Positions 27,139-37,279 of a stretch of 60,615 nucleotides of DNA are shown here, in pieces. Location: contig CASFWA010000006.1 of assembly GCA_949298405.1 (NCBI GenBank), positions 1 through 60,615 of the forward strand. Direction: 5' to 3'. Numbering within the stretch: position 1 is the stretch's first letter; each line of letters opens with the position of its first letter. The notes under the pieces were generated by a model. It was given only the letters and a program-made list of their open reading frames with translations. It made no database searches and had not been told where the DNA came from. The DNA comes from an uncultured Pseudomonadota bacterium. Lineage in GTDB: Bacteria > Pseudomonadota > Alphaproteobacteria > Rs-D84. A program made the translations under genes and the position numbers.

Positions 27139-27957
27139 ATGAGAAATGTCGGGTTATACAGTTTTTTTATATGCGGTTTTACTTGCTGTAGTTTGTACGG
27201 TGCAAGTTTATTAAAGCCACAGACTTTCCCGAAAACATTTGAAGATTTGACTTTTACCCAGCGCATGGAAGTGCTTTCAGACGGATATGAAGTGTTGGAA
27301 ACAACATACGATGCAAATGGTCGTTGTATATCTGGTTGTGCATATCATGGTATTACGGTTATGGATGATATGAAACGTTCTGAACAAAATACCGCTGCTG
27401 CGCGTCAACAGATGTATAATTTAGGTTATCAAATTGGCACCGATAATATTTTTGTTAAACCAGAACCTGAGAAACCGCAAACAAATACTCCGCAAAGTGT
27501 AATTGTGCAAAACACGCCAAGATGTACACCGGTTAAATCAGATATTCCTGTGGGACAGACAGAACCAATTGGAGAACCATTGATTGGAAGCCCAAAAATC
27601 ACATCGTCATATGGGATAAGGAAACATCCTATTTCTGGTGAATATAAAGGGCATAATGGCATAGATTTTGCTGCGCCGATTGGGACATCTGTTTTTTCGC
27701 CTGCTTCTGGAACTGTTGCAGCGGTATGGAAAGATAATTCTTGTGGAAACGGATTAAAAATTACGCATTCAAACGGTTATGAAACGGTTTATTGTCATTT
27801 AAGCAAGCAATTAGTTGAGAAGGGTGAAAGTGTATTTGCGGGTTGCGAAATCGCAAAAACTGGTAATACAGGTATGTCAACAGGGCCGCATTTACATTAT
27901 TCCATCAAGTATAATGGTGATTATACAAATCCTAAAGATTGGATAGGTCGTAATTAA
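27139..27957 (+). CDS. Secreted M23 family peptidase
   Basis: 272 aa. An N-terminal signal sequence (GLYSFFICGFTCCSLYGAS) is followed by a variable middle with ANGRCISGCAYHG and a Pro-rich linker. The LytM domain comes last, with zinc ligands in HNGIDF, YCHL and HLHYS. The extra Cys residues (NSCGNG, YCHL, FAGCEI) are unusual in this domain and could form disulfides. Probable periplasmic murein endopeptidase, distinct from the TM-anchored paralogue at 22.1 kb. Its stop overlaps the convergent smr gene by 4 nt, leaving no room for a terminator. Confidence 0.85.
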   Translation: MRNVGLYSFFICGFTCCSLYGASLLKPQTFPKTFEDLTFTQRMEVLSDGYEVLETTYDANGRCISGCAYHGITVMDDMKRSEQNTAAARQQMYNLGYQIGTDNIFVKPEPEKPQTNTPQSVIVQNTPRCTPVKSDIPVGQTEPIGEPLIGSPKITSSYGIRKHPISGEYKGHNGIDFAAPIGTSVFSPASGTVAAVWKDNSCGNGLKITHSNGYETVYCHLSKQLVEKGESVFAGCEIAKTGNTGMSTGPHLHYSIKYNGDYTNPKDWIGRN

Positions 27958-28325
27958 TCGGCATTTTTTCTAAATTTTACGGCAAAACTGCCGTTGTTAA
28001 TAGGGGTCACGGACAAAAAGTGGCTGGAAATTATACTATCTCGCGCCCACTGTTGAAATTTAATTTTCAGAATACCGCTAGCACCTGTAATAATAGTTGC
28101 GCTTTTTACCCCGCTATTTATTAAATCGTTTATCGCATTCCATGCTTGTTCTTCGGTGTATTGGTGTAAGTCAAGTTTTGCATAATTATTAGGATGATTT
28201 GGGGCGTTTTTAGGAATCCTTGTAGATAAATGTAATTCAGTTCGCACTTGCTTTGCTGTATCTGGTGCGGGTGCGAATTCAGAATTTATCATATTTTCAA
28301 TATCTGCGTCTGATAAATTTTTCAT
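27954..28325 (-). CDS. Smr-domain protein
   Basis: 123 aa. LDLHQYTEEQAWNAINDLI and the IITGASGILK loop mark the Smr fold, a nuclease or nucleic-acid-binding domain related to the MutS2 tail. The canonical HGKG loop appears as TGAS, so catalysis is uncertain. Genes like this (DUF1 of alphaproteobacteria) often lie near murein genes, as here. Expression is predicted to be leaderless. Confidence 0.8.
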   Translation of the reverse strand: MKNLSDADIENMINSEFAPAPDTAKQVRTELHLSTRIPKNAPNHPNNYAKLDLHQYTEEQAWNAINDLINSGVKSATIITGASGILKIKFQQWARDSIISSHFLSVTPINNGSFAVKFRKNAD

Positions 28326-28332
28326 GAATTAC

Positions 28333-28360
28333 AGTATAAAACAAAAAATTCAGAAATCAA
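28333..28360 (-). promoter_or_regulatory. Leaderless promoter of smr
   Basis: On minus TTGATT (28360-28355), 16-nt spacer, TATACT (28338-28333), 7 nt to ATG 28325. Confidence 0.7.
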
Positions 28361-28365
28361 AGCAA

Positions 28366-28392
28366 CAAAAAAACGCCCCAATTAGGGCGTTT
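28366..28392 (-). terminator. Terminator of rlpA
   Basis: On minus AAACGCCC, loop, GGGCGTTT, then a seven-T run. Confidence 0.85.
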
Positions 28393-28412
28393 ATTCGTTT
28401 TAGTGTTTGTTA

Positions 28413-29309
28413 TTAAATGCTATCGGCATTTACCCAACGGCCGTTTTTCAATAAGCCTGGGGCCATACCTTCATTTGCGCGCAACGCATCGATTACGCTA
28501 CGTGCTTGGGTTGCGTCTAAGTTAATGATACGAACTTTATACATATCACCTTCTTGAACTACAACCGCGTTACCATACGCCTGCATTCTTGCGGCCAAGG
28601 CATCTGCGCTATCTTGTGCATAAAAAGCGGCTAATTGTACACTGTATTCACCACTTGTTGCAGGTTGTGCAGCCGGTGCCTGGGTTGTTGTCACAACTGT
28701 TGTTTCAACAACTGGCTGTGCAGCGGGTTGGGCGGTTTGTGTTGAACCCAATGTTGCATTCTTTACCATTGTAGATTCTTCTGCCAAAACCTGAACTTGA
28801 ACTTTTGATTGACCATTCATTCCGATTTTCTGTGCTGCCGCAGGAGACAAGTCCATAATACGAGTGTTTACAAATGGGCCACGGTTATTTACGCGAACAA
28901 CAACTGATTGACCGTTATCTAAGTTCGTTACGCGCGCGATTGTCGGTAATGGCAATGTTTTACTTGTCGCAACCATTTGGTTGATATCAAAGACTTCGCC
29001 ATTGCTGGTTTTTGTGCCATTTAATTCTGCTGGAATAATACCTGCAATACCTGTTTGATTATAATTCAAATCTTCTACAGGGATATACTGTACATCCTCT
29101 ACTTTATAAGCACTGCCAACGTAATATTTTGGTGCAGGGGCCAGCAAATATGTATTATTCAAAGAATTTGTATCTGTCGTGATTAAGGTTTCTTCACCGA
29201 ACCCGTCTGCAGAACCGTAACCATTCATAGAACTTGTGTCTGTTGTACTAAGGTCTGTACAACCTGCCAGAACAGCAGTTAAAACTGCTAATGAAACTAG
29301 TTTCTTCAT
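28413..29309 (-). CDS. rlpA: RlpA-like septal lipoprotein with SPOR domain, catalytic residues altered
   Basis: 298 aa. Lipoprotein signal LAVLTAVLAGC (Cys17), a double-psi beta-barrel (about 85-170) and a C-terminal SPOR domain (GEYSVQLAAFYAQDSAD onward) that should bind denuded glycan at the septum. In active RlpA lytic transglycosylases three residues matter: the Glu of SGE, the His of AAH and the Asp of NDRGPF. Here Glu105 is kept, but the His position is Ser116 (ATSKTLP) and the Asp position is Asn142 (NNRGPF). The usual SWYG box is IIPA. Enzymatic activity is therefore doubtful. TAAGGAG precedes ATG. Confidence 0.88.
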   Translation of the reverse strand: MKKLVSLAVLTAVLAGCTDLSTTDTSSMNGYGSADGFGEETLITTDTNSLNNTYLLAPAPKYYVGSAYKVEDVQYIPVEDLNYNQTGIAGIIPAELNGTKTSNGEVFDINQMVATSKTLPLPTIARVTNLDNGQSVVVRVNNRGPFVNTRIMDLSPAAAQKIGMNGQSKVQVQVLAEESTMVKNATLGSTQTAQPAAQPVVETTVVTTTQAPAAQPATSGEYSVQLAAFYAQDSADALAARMQAYGNAVVVQEGDMYKVRIINLDATQARSVIDALRANEGMAPGLLKNGRWVNADSI

Positions 29310-29376
29310 TTAGGACTCCTTACATTCTTGATATAAATTTTATCATATCTTGAGCCCACTTTCAACTTTATTTTGA

Positions 29377-30837
29377 CTATATTTTTCTGTCGATAACGTA
29401 TGCTATTGGCAGGTAGATAATCGCAAATCCTGCAATGGATATAAACAGCATCCAAATACTTGTGATAGGTATTTGCCACAGTACGGCACCAAGTAAAATG
29501 GAAAGGGCAGAGAACGCAAGTATTGCTTTTATCGCGCGTTTGTCAGTACGGAATAGACCGCGTTTTTTACAGGCACGTCCCAAAAGATAGTTTTTCAAAT
29601 ATCCACTAATAACTACGCCGACGGGAATCGCTAAATACCCTATAAATGGAAATGCTGCAAGGTAGACAACAGAAGCCGCACCAAGAGAAATCATACTTGT
29701 TTTAACTGGTGTTCTCACATCTTGACTTGCATAAAGGGTTTTGCTGTAAATCTGACTAATCATCATTGCAGGTAATACGAAGACTTGTATCATTATAGCG
29801 ATTGCCACAGCGTGGGTAGAATGGGAAGTCCACGCACCATATTCAAATAGGTATTTTATAATTGGTTCTGCCAGAACAAATAAACCAACCAAGCAGGGCA
29901 TTATCAGCATCATAGAACGGCGCATAGAAGAATTCTGCTGTATATAAACGCTGCGCATATTTTTTTCTGCCAATGCATTAGAAATAGAAGACATAAGAAC
30001 TGTACCAACTGCCAAACCTATCATAGCGAAGGGAAGTTGTACGATTCTATCTGAATAGTATAACCAAGAAACGGCACCATTTTGGAAACTTGCGACCAAA
30101 GTGCCTATGATAATAGTGATTTGATAAAAACCGTTTCCAACGATGCTTATTCCAAGACGTTTAAAAAGGCTTTTAATACCAGGGGTCCATTTAGGTTTAA
30201 TAAGGTGCAAACCGAAATGTTTTTTTCTGATTCTGCCCCACAGCACACCGAATTGAATTGTGCCAGACAGAACAACCGTTCCCGCCATGATGTAAAGAAT
30301 TGTGCCTGACGAGAAAAAGGCGGTCAACAATAAAGCGCATATCAGCATTATATTAAGCAGAACCGGCATAAATGCGGTCAGCAAGAACTTAGAAAAAGCG
30401 TTAAGAATTGCGGATAAGAATGCCGCACCACAGACAAAGATTACATAAAAGAACATAATTCTGGAAATAAGAACGGTCAGTTCCATTTTACCTGGGTCTT
30501 CGGCGAAACCGGGTGCCAGAATCCAGACAACTATAGGCATTAATATTTCAAATATGATGGTTATGCCCAGTAAAATCATCATTAACCAAGAAAAGACATT
30601 TTTTGCAAAGTTATCGTCTTTTTTTAGGTCTGTATACATAGGTATAAATATTGCGGAAAGTGCGCCTTCGCCTAACAAATCGCGGAACAGGTTAGGTAGT
30701 TTAAATGCTGCAAGGAAGATGTCGGACAATCGTCCAGCACCCAAAACGCGTGCGATTAGCATGTCACGAATAAAGCCGAATATGCGGCTTATCCCTGTCA
30801 TTGCACCTACACCGAAAATATGTTTGCCTAGTTTCAT
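29377..30837 (-). CDS. murJ: Lipid II flippase MurJ
   Basis: Flips lipid II across the inner membrane for peptidoglycan synthesis. 486 aa from MKLGKHIFGVGAMTG (30837), with about 13-14 TM helices. The start TGISRIFGFIRDMLIARVLGAG matches the family N terminus with its conserved Arg, and LPNLFRDLLGEGALSAIFIPMY is also diagnostic. A GTG at 30855 is in frame, but a TATAAT box lies between it and ATG 30837, so the shorter form with leaderless initiation is preferred. Confidence 0.95.
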   Translation of the reverse strand: MKLGKHIFGVGAMTGISRIFGFIRDMLIARVLGAGRLSDIFLAAFKLPNLFRDLLGEGALSAIFIPMYTDLKKDDNFAKNVFSWLMMILLGITIIFEILMPIVVWILAPGFAEDPGKMELTVLISRIMFFYVIFVCGAAFLSAILNAFSKFLLTAFMPVLLNIMLICALLLTAFFSSGTILYIMAGTVVLSGTIQFGVLWGRIRKKHFGLHLIKPKWTPGIKSLFKRLGISIVGNGFYQITIIIGTLVASFQNGAVSWLYYSDRIVQLPFAMIGLAVGTVLMSSISNALAEKNMRSVYIQQNSSMRRSMMLIMPCLVGLFVLAEPIIKYLFEYGAWTSHSTHAVAIAIMIQVFVLPAMMISQIYSKTLYASQDVRTPVKTSMISLGAASVVYLAAFPFIGYLAIPVGVVISGYLKNYLLGRACKKRGLFRTDKRAIKAILAFSALSILLGAVLWQIPITSIWMLFISIAGFAIIYLPIAYVIDRKI

Positions 30838-30844
30838 AGTTTCG

Positions 30845-30874
30845 ATTATACTCACCTTTAAGATATAAAATCAA
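30845..30874 (-). promoter_or_regulatory. Leaderless promoter of murJ
   Basis: On minus TTGATT (30874-30869), 18-nt spacer, TATAAT (30850-30845), 7 nt to ATG 30837. Confidence 0.72.
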
Positions 30875-30889
30875 GACAGGAATAAAACG

Positions 30890-31654
30890 ATGAAAAAAAT
30901 ATTTACATTGTTCGGATTGGTTGCGATTTTGTCTGGTTGCGCTGGTACGGACAAGGGAATAGAAGCAGATAAACCACTAAAAGAAATATACGAAACTGCA
31001 TATGCAGAATTTAATGACAAAGATTATGAAACTGCTGCAAATGAGTTTTTAAAAGCAGAAAGTCAATATCCTTCCAGTTCATGGGCACCAGATGCGCTGG
31101 TTATGGCTGCATATTCTCAGTATATGGATAAAGATTTTGCAGGTGCGTTATTGACGACAGATAGATTTATGCGTTTTCATCCAGGCCACAGGGATGTTCC
31201 GTATGTTTTGTACTTGCGTGGTATGTGTTATTATCGTCAAGTAAGTGATGTTAGACGCGAACCAGGTATGTCTGCATACGCATTACAACAGTTTCAACAG
31301 TTGGTGGAAAGATTCCCGAAATCAGAATATGCCAAGAATGCAGAAAATAAGATTGCTATCTTAAAGAATTATATCGCAGGCAAAGTTATGTATTCTGCGC
31401 GTTCCGATATGCAGAAGCAAAATTGGCCAAGTGCTATATCAAGGTTGCAATCGATAGTATCTGGTGCACAAGAAACATTTATGACACCAGAAGCGTTGTT
31501 TAGGTTGAAAGAGTGTTATACGGCTATCGGTCTGCCAGAACAAGCGCAAGGTTATGCGGATATGTTAAAACTTAACTTCCCAGATAACGAGTGGACCAAG
31601 AAGTTAGAAAAGAAATCAGAAGAATTTGAAAATGTAGTAGACGCAGAAAAATAA
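30890..31654 (+). CDS. bamD: Outer-membrane assembly lipoprotein BamD
   Basis: 254 aa. Lipobox LSGC (Cys17), then TPR repeats: YAEFNDKDYETAANEFLKAESQYP, MDKDFAGALLTTDRFMRFHPG and FQQLVERFPKSEY. BamD docks on BamA and recruits unfolded barrel proteins at the inner face of the outer membrane. This fits the several barrel genes in the window. ACAGGA leads the ATG. Divergent from murJ. Confidence 0.93.
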   Translation: MKKIFTLFGLVAILSGCAGTDKGIEADKPLKEIYETAYAEFNDKDYETAANEFLKAESQYPSSSWAPDALVMAAYSQYMDKDFAGALLTTDRFMRFHPGHRDVPYVLYLRGMCYYRQVSDVRREPGMSAYALQQFQQLVERFPKSEYAKNAENKIAILKNYIAGKVMYSARSDMQKQNWPSAISRLQSIVSGAQETFMTPEALFRLKECYTAIGLPEQAQGYADMLKLNFPDNEWTKKLEKKSEEFENVVDAEK

Positions 31655-31682
31655 AAAATCCGGTTTATTACCGGATTTTTTT
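31654..31682. terminator. Bidirectional terminator
   Basis: AAAAATCCGG, loop, CCGGATTTTT, between bamD and the convergent dcd-like gene. Confidence 0.85.
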
Positions 31683-32391
31683 AACGTACTTTTTCAATTT
31701 GAATTTTGGCAGCCGCCGCCGGTCCCATTTGGCCGTTATAGTGGCTTGCTTTATTTGTATCGTATGGCTTTCTTTGTCCAATGAAAGTTTCATAGTATAT
31801 CTGACCTATACGCATATATGGGTATACAATTGTTGGATATAAAGTTCTTATTTCCAAAGTCCAAGTACCACAGAAACCGTCGTCACCGCGTCCCGCAGTA
31901 TGGTGGTTTAAGATAAAGTTTCGACCAACAGAAGACTTACCGTCAATATAAGGAAATAAATTTCTTGTTTCTGTATATTCAACGGTAGAACCCAGATATC
32001 CTATTTGTGGTGATAGGATCAACCCTGTTTCTGGTATTTTGATTTCTATTGTTTCATGAGACTCGTCAGAGCACGGGTCTAGTGTGTATTGAGGGTTGCG
32101 AATATCATATTTATATGAATTTTTAATAAAATCTTTATAAAATGCTTTATTCTCGAACCAGTCACTCATATCGTGCAAAGATATGTCGCCTTTATATTCA
32201 ATGGCAGGTTTCATGCCTTTTGGTAAGGTGTTTTTGTATATTTTCAATGTATCTGCCAGGTGCAAGTCGTAACTATTACTGCCAAGACATTTTTCATCAA
32301 AAGGAGTTATTATAATATCAGGTTTGCTATTTAGATTCTTTTTATTCATAAAATTCATTCTGTGCAAAATTTCTGGTCCAGTTAACTGCAT
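31681..32391 (-). CDS. dcd: dCTP deaminase family protein
   Basis: 236 aa trimeric dUTPase/dCTP deaminase fold. SNSYDLHLADTL lies near the start, PYIDGKSSVGRNF is the phosphate-binding motif, and HHTAGRGDDGFCGTWTLE has the water-activating Glu of deaminases. It is about 40 residues longer than E. coli Dcd, with an insertion before ETGLILSPQ. Supplies dUMP for thymidylate synthesis; with tdk it covers both routes to dTMP. AAAAGG precedes ATG. Confidence 0.85.
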   Translation of the reverse strand: MQLTGPEILHRMNFMNKKNLNSKPDIIITPFDEKCLGSNSYDLHLADTLKIYKNTLPKGMKPAIEYKGDISLHDMSDWFENKAFYKDFIKNSYKYDIRNPQYTLDPCSDESHETIEIKIPETGLILSPQIGYLGSTVEYTETRNLFPYIDGKSSVGRNFILNHHTAGRGDDGFCGTWTLEIRTLYPTIVYPYMRIGQIYYETFIGQRKPYDTNKASHYNGQMGPAAAAKIQIEKVR

Positions 32392-32479
32392 TTTATAACC
32401 TTTTTAATATATTTCCTGTGTGGAAGGATACCCCAGACGGGCTTAAATGCAAGTTTTTTATTCACTTTTGGTTTTAGTG

Positions 32480-32488
32480 TGCTAATGT
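32480..32488 (+). promoter_or_regulatory. Extended -10 leaderless promoter of era
   Basis: TGC then TAATGT (32483-32488), 7 nt to ATG 32496. No Shine-Dalgarno. Confidence 0.55.
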
Positions 32489-32495
32489 ATTTGAT

Positions 32496-33389
32496 ATGAC
32501 AAAAAAGACATATTCAGGATTTATTGCAATAGTTGGGCCAACCAACGCAGGTAAAAGTACTTTGATGAACCAGATTATGGGGCGCAAGGTATCTATTGTT
32601 TCACATAAAGTGCAGACTACGCGTACTCGCTTGCGTGCGGTAAAGATGGTCGGTGACCGACAGTTGATATTTGTGGATACGCCTGGCGTGTTTAAGCCTG
32701 CAAGACGCTTAGACAGGGCTATGGTTGGCGCCGCTATGGACGCGGTATCAGACGCAGATGCTATTTTGTTGGTGATAGATGCGCAAAAGGGCATTACAGA
32801 TACTGTTAGAAATTTGGTTGCTAAAATTAAAGAGCACAAGAATTTATTTGTTGCGCTTAATAAGGCGGACGCAATAAGGAAACAAGATTTATTGCCAATT
32901 GCTGCGGAATTGTCACAAATGGCGGAATTTAAAGAAATCTTTATGATTTCTGCGCTAAAAAATGATGGTGTAAAACAGATGCTAGATTCTTTGGCGTCAG
33001 TTATGCCAGAATCTCCGTATTTGTTTGATACAAAAGACGCATCAGATGTGCCAGATGCTTTGTATTTGTCGGAATTAACGCGTGAAAAGATATATAAATA
33101 TATTCACCAAGAATTACCTTATCATATAAATGTTCTGACAGAAAAGGTAGAGGTTGATGACGAAGGTGTATTGGATATATATCAGAAAATATCCGTTCAG
33201 AACGAAGCGCATAAGAAAATAGTAATAGGTCGTGGTGGCGCACAGTTAAAGCAGATAGGTACTGCCGCCAGACATGACATACAAGACCAGTGGGGGGTAA
33301 ACGCGCGTCTTCATTTGTTTGTGCGTGTAGAGCCTGATTGGGAAAATAAAGCCGAAAATTACGAAGAACAGGGTTTAGAATTTAAATAA
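32496..33389 (+). CDS. era: GTPase Era
   Basis: Binds 16S rRNA and aids 30S assembly. 297 aa. G1 GPTNAGKST (14-22), G3 DTPGVF, G4 NKAD, then a KH domain with the RNA-binding VIGRGGAQLKQIG motif. First gene of era-queA-tgt (gaps of 16 and 3 nt), which pairs ribosome assembly with queuosine modification. No ribosome-binding site. Confidence 0.96.
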   Translation: MTKKTYSGFIAIVGPTNAGKSTLMNQIMGRKVSIVSHKVQTTRTRLRAVKMVGDRQLIFVDTPGVFKPARRLDRAMVGAAMDAVSDADAILLVIDAQKGITDTVRNLVAKIKEHKNLFVALNKADAIRKQDLLPIAAELSQMAEFKEIFMISALKNDGVKQMLDSLASVMPESPYLFDTKDASDVPDALYLSELTREKIYKYIHQELPYHINVLTEKVEVDDEGVLDIYQKISVQNEAHKKIVIGRGGAQLKQIGTAARHDIQDQWGVNARLHLFVRVEPDWENKAENYEEQGLEFK

Positions 33390-33405
33390 AAAGATAAAAT
33401 TAAAT

Positions 33406-34437
33406 ATGTTGCACACATCAGATTTTGATTTTGACCTGCCACCAGAACTAATAGCATCGCATCCGTTGCATCAACGCGATGCATCCAGGATGCTTATTGT
33501 AAAAGGTAAAGATATAGCGGATAAACATATCCGCGATTTTTTGGATTATTTGCAGCCAGGCGATGTAGTGGTTTTTAATAATTCCAAGGTTATCCCCGCG
33601 CGGTTTAATGCATCGGGTCACGAGATAACTTTGCATACTGCGGTAAGTGACAAAGTTTGGTGGGGGTTGTGCAAAAAGTTTAATAAAATAAACATTGATG
33701 AAATTTTGACTTTGGATGACGGCACGCAAGTTAAAGTTTTGGATAAAGATGATGAAAGTGGTCTAAAACTGGAATTTTTATGTGACAATGTTTTTGCTGT
33801 TTTAGATAAAGTTGGCAAGATGCCATTGCCACCATATATGAAACGCGAGGCAGAAACCGAAGATCGTGAGCGTTATCAAACGGTCTATGCGGACCCCATT
33901 GGTTCAATGGCTGCACCGACCGCAGGATTGCACTTTACACCAGAATTAATGCAGGAGATAGAAACGCGTGGCGCAAAGATAGTAAAGATAACTTTACATG
34001 TTGGGGCAGGAACATGGATGCCTGTTAAGACAGAAGATTTATCACAGCATAAAATGCATAGCGAATGGTGCTGCATAACGCAAGAGCAAGCAGATATAAT
34101 AAATGATGCGAAACGTGTAATTGCGGTTGGAACTACATCGATGAGGACACTTGAAAGTTCGGCAATGGACAACTGTAAATTGCCAGAAAACGAAAGAAAT
34201 GCAAGGGTTGTTCCAATTTGTCGTAGTACGGATATATTTATTACACCGGGTTATAAGTTTGGTGCAGTTGATGTGTTGTTAACTAACTTTCATTTACCAA
34301 AATCTACGTTGTTTATGTTGGTATCTGCGTTTGCGGGACTTGATGAAATGAAGTCCGCATACGCGCATGCAATTGCAGAAAAGTATAGATTTTTCTCGTA
34401 TGGGGATTGTTGCTTGTTGTTTAAGAAGGATAATTAG
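33406..34437 (+). CDS. queA: S-adenosylmethionine:tRNA ribosyltransferase-isomerase QueA
   Basis: Makes epoxyqueuosine on tRNA from preQ1. 343 aa. FDLPPELIASHPLHQRDASRML, GDVVVFNNSKVIPAR and PTAGLHFTPEL are all family signatures. The next gene is tgt, the enzyme that inserts preQ1 at position 34, so both steps are encoded together. Only a weak SD is present; a TAAAAT box ends 5 nt before ATG, so a second, internal leaderless start is possible. Confidence 0.96.
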   Translation: MLHTSDFDFDLPPELIASHPLHQRDASRMLIVKGKDIADKHIRDFLDYLQPGDVVVFNNSKVIPARFNASGHEITLHTAVSDKVWWGLCKKFNKINIDEILTLDDGTQVKVLDKDDESGLKLEFLCDNVFAVLDKVGKMPLPPYMKREAETEDRERYQTVYADPIGSMAAPTAGLHFTPELMQEIETRGAKIVKITLHVGAGTWMPVKTEDLSQHKMHSEWCCITQEQADIINDAKRVIAVGTTSMRTLESSAMDNCKLPENERNARVVPICRSTDIFITPGYKFGAVDVLLTNFHLPKSTLFMLVSAFAGLDEMKSAYAHAIAEKYRFFSYGDCCLLFKKDN

Positions 34438-35869
<1,432 letters not shown>

Positions 35870-35932
35870 AAAGGCTTGAAAGATTTTTGCATAATTCATA
35901 AACTAGACTTATAAGAGCAAAAGGGGAAAGAA

Positions 35933-36964
35933 ATGCCAAGGAAAAAGAAAGAGATAGAAGTCATAGATATGGGCGGTGCAAAAACTGTCAAGAAAAAGAC
36001 TTCTTTTGTCACATGGACTAAACGTGTGTTTGCCATAGTGTCTATTATCTGGATTGTTATTGTAATATGGACGCCATTATGGGTAAAAAACACATATTCA
36101 GAACCTATCAAGAAGTCTATTGTTGTATCAATGTTTTTTGACCTGCAACGTAATATTGTTGAACAGTATGAAAAACTGTTGGACGGAATAAAAGATTCTA
36201 TAAACTTAGAAAAACCAGTCGCTTTTGCAATAGATAAAGTGCGTATGGCAGAAGATGCAGTAGATAAGGTCACAGATACAACGGCCAAGGCAAAAGACGC
36301 AACCGCCAAGGCAGAAGAAACAACTGGTAAAGTTCAAGAGACAACCGACAAAGTGCAAAAACTAAGCGGCTTAGCAAGCAAGTTTGGTATAAACACAAGT
36401 GGTGTTGATAAAGCGATTGGCGAAGTAAACAAGGGCGTAGATGCGGCAAATTCTGGCATTGATAAAGCAAATGAAGCAATACAGAAAGTAGATGATACCG
36501 CTGCGCTGGTAAACAAAAAGTTGGATGAAATAGAAACAGACTTGACCAGTGTTTTGCAAATTCAGATTGACGACATGATTGATACAGCAATTAAGTCTCA
36601 ACTGGATAAAAACAGTGGTGGTTTGGGAACAACATTGTTAACGAACTATGGTATAGAACATGTATACCCATGGCGTCCATCTTCATGGCCTGTCGCGACA
36701 AAGATATATAATGATTTAGAGAAATCAAGTTTAAGTACAGTCACAATAATAACAGATACGGTTAATAAGTATTTTGGTTATGTTGCATGGGGCTTAGTAA
36801 TTGCGGTATGGGCTTTGGGATTATTAATATGGATTTCCATGTTTAAGAAGACAAAAGCAATGATATCGCCGTTTATTGTATGCCCAAGATGTGGCCATAC
36901 ATTTACGGATAAACGTACCGCATATAGTTTATTGAAGGTATTACAACCGTGGAAATGGCTATAA
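35933..36964 (+). CDS. Two-TM membrane protein with long coiled coil and C-terminal zinc ribbon
   Basis: 343 aa, not assigned to a family. Basic N terminus (MPRKKKEIEV), TM1 (FAIVSIIWIVIVIWTPLW), and about 150 residues of heptad/undecad repeats rich in Ala, Lys, Thr and Asp (KVTDTTAKAKDATAKAEETTGKV style). TM2 follows (GYVAWGLVIAVWALGLLIWI), then a cytosolic tail with CPRCGHTF. The coiled coil should lie in the periplasm. This resembles envelope-spanning tethers in topology only. AAGGGGAAAG precedes ATG; a terminator follows. Confidence 0.6.
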   Translation: MPRKKKEIEVIDMGGAKTVKKKTSFVTWTKRVFAIVSIIWIVIVIWTPLWVKNTYSEPIKKSIVVSMFFDLQRNIVEQYEKLLDGIKDSINLEKPVAFAIDKVRMAEDAVDKVTDTTAKAKDATAKAEETTGKVQETTDKVQKLSGLASKFGINTSGVDKAIGEVNKGVDAANSGIDKANEAIQKVDDTAALVNKKLDEIETDLTSVLQIQIDDMIDTAIKSQLDKNSGGLGTTLLTNYGIEHVYPWRPSSWPVATKIYNDLEKSSLSTVTIITDTVNKYFGYVAWGLVIAVWALGLLIWISMFKKTKAMISPFIVCPRCGHTFTDKRTAYSLLKVLQPWKWL

Positions 36965-36973
36965 TGACTAAAC

Positions 36974-36998
36974 AAAACCCGCATTCGTGCGGGTTTTT
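36974..36998 (+). terminator. Terminator with TTCG loop
   Basis: AAAACCCGCA, loop TTCG, TGCGGGTTTTT, 10 nt after the coiled-coil protein gene. Confidence 0.85.
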
Positions 36999-37058
36999 AC
37001 TTTTGTATAAAAAGTGCTTGCAATTATAAAAAAGATATGTAAAAATATGCCACGCAGT

Positions 37059-37135
37059 GCGAGCGTAGCTCAGTTGGCTAGAGCGCAACCTTGCCAAGGT
37101 TGAGGTCGAGGGTTCGAGCCCCTTTGCTCGCACCA
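37059..37135 (+). tRNA. tRNA-Gly (GCC)
   Basis: GCGAGCG pairs with TGCTCGC, the anticodon loop is TTGCCAA (GCC), the T arm GGTTCGAGCC and CCA is encoded. 77 nt. Confidence 0.95.
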
Positions 37136-37155
37136 GAGTTTCTAAAAAGAAAAGG

Positions 37156-37251
37156 TCAGTGCACAATGAAATTTAATTCCAAAAAATTTTTGAATTGAAA
37201 AGTGCGACCATCTATTTAAATGACGGACGCACTTTCATGCGTCCGTTTTTT
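37156..37251 (+). promoter_or_regulatory. Structured leader with terminator between tRNA-Gly and lysS
   Basis: A rod hairpin closed by GGTC/GACC (37156-37159, 37206-37209) with GCAC/GTGC and AATTC/GAATT inside is followed by a strong terminator. That terminator is ACGGACGCA (37223-37231), loop, TGCGTCCGT (37238-37246), T run. lysS starts 28 nt later. It is either the 3' end of the tRNA-Gly transcript or an attenuator for lysS. Confidence 0.6.
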
Positions 37252-37279
37252 AATTTTAACGTCCAAAAAGGAAAAGAAA

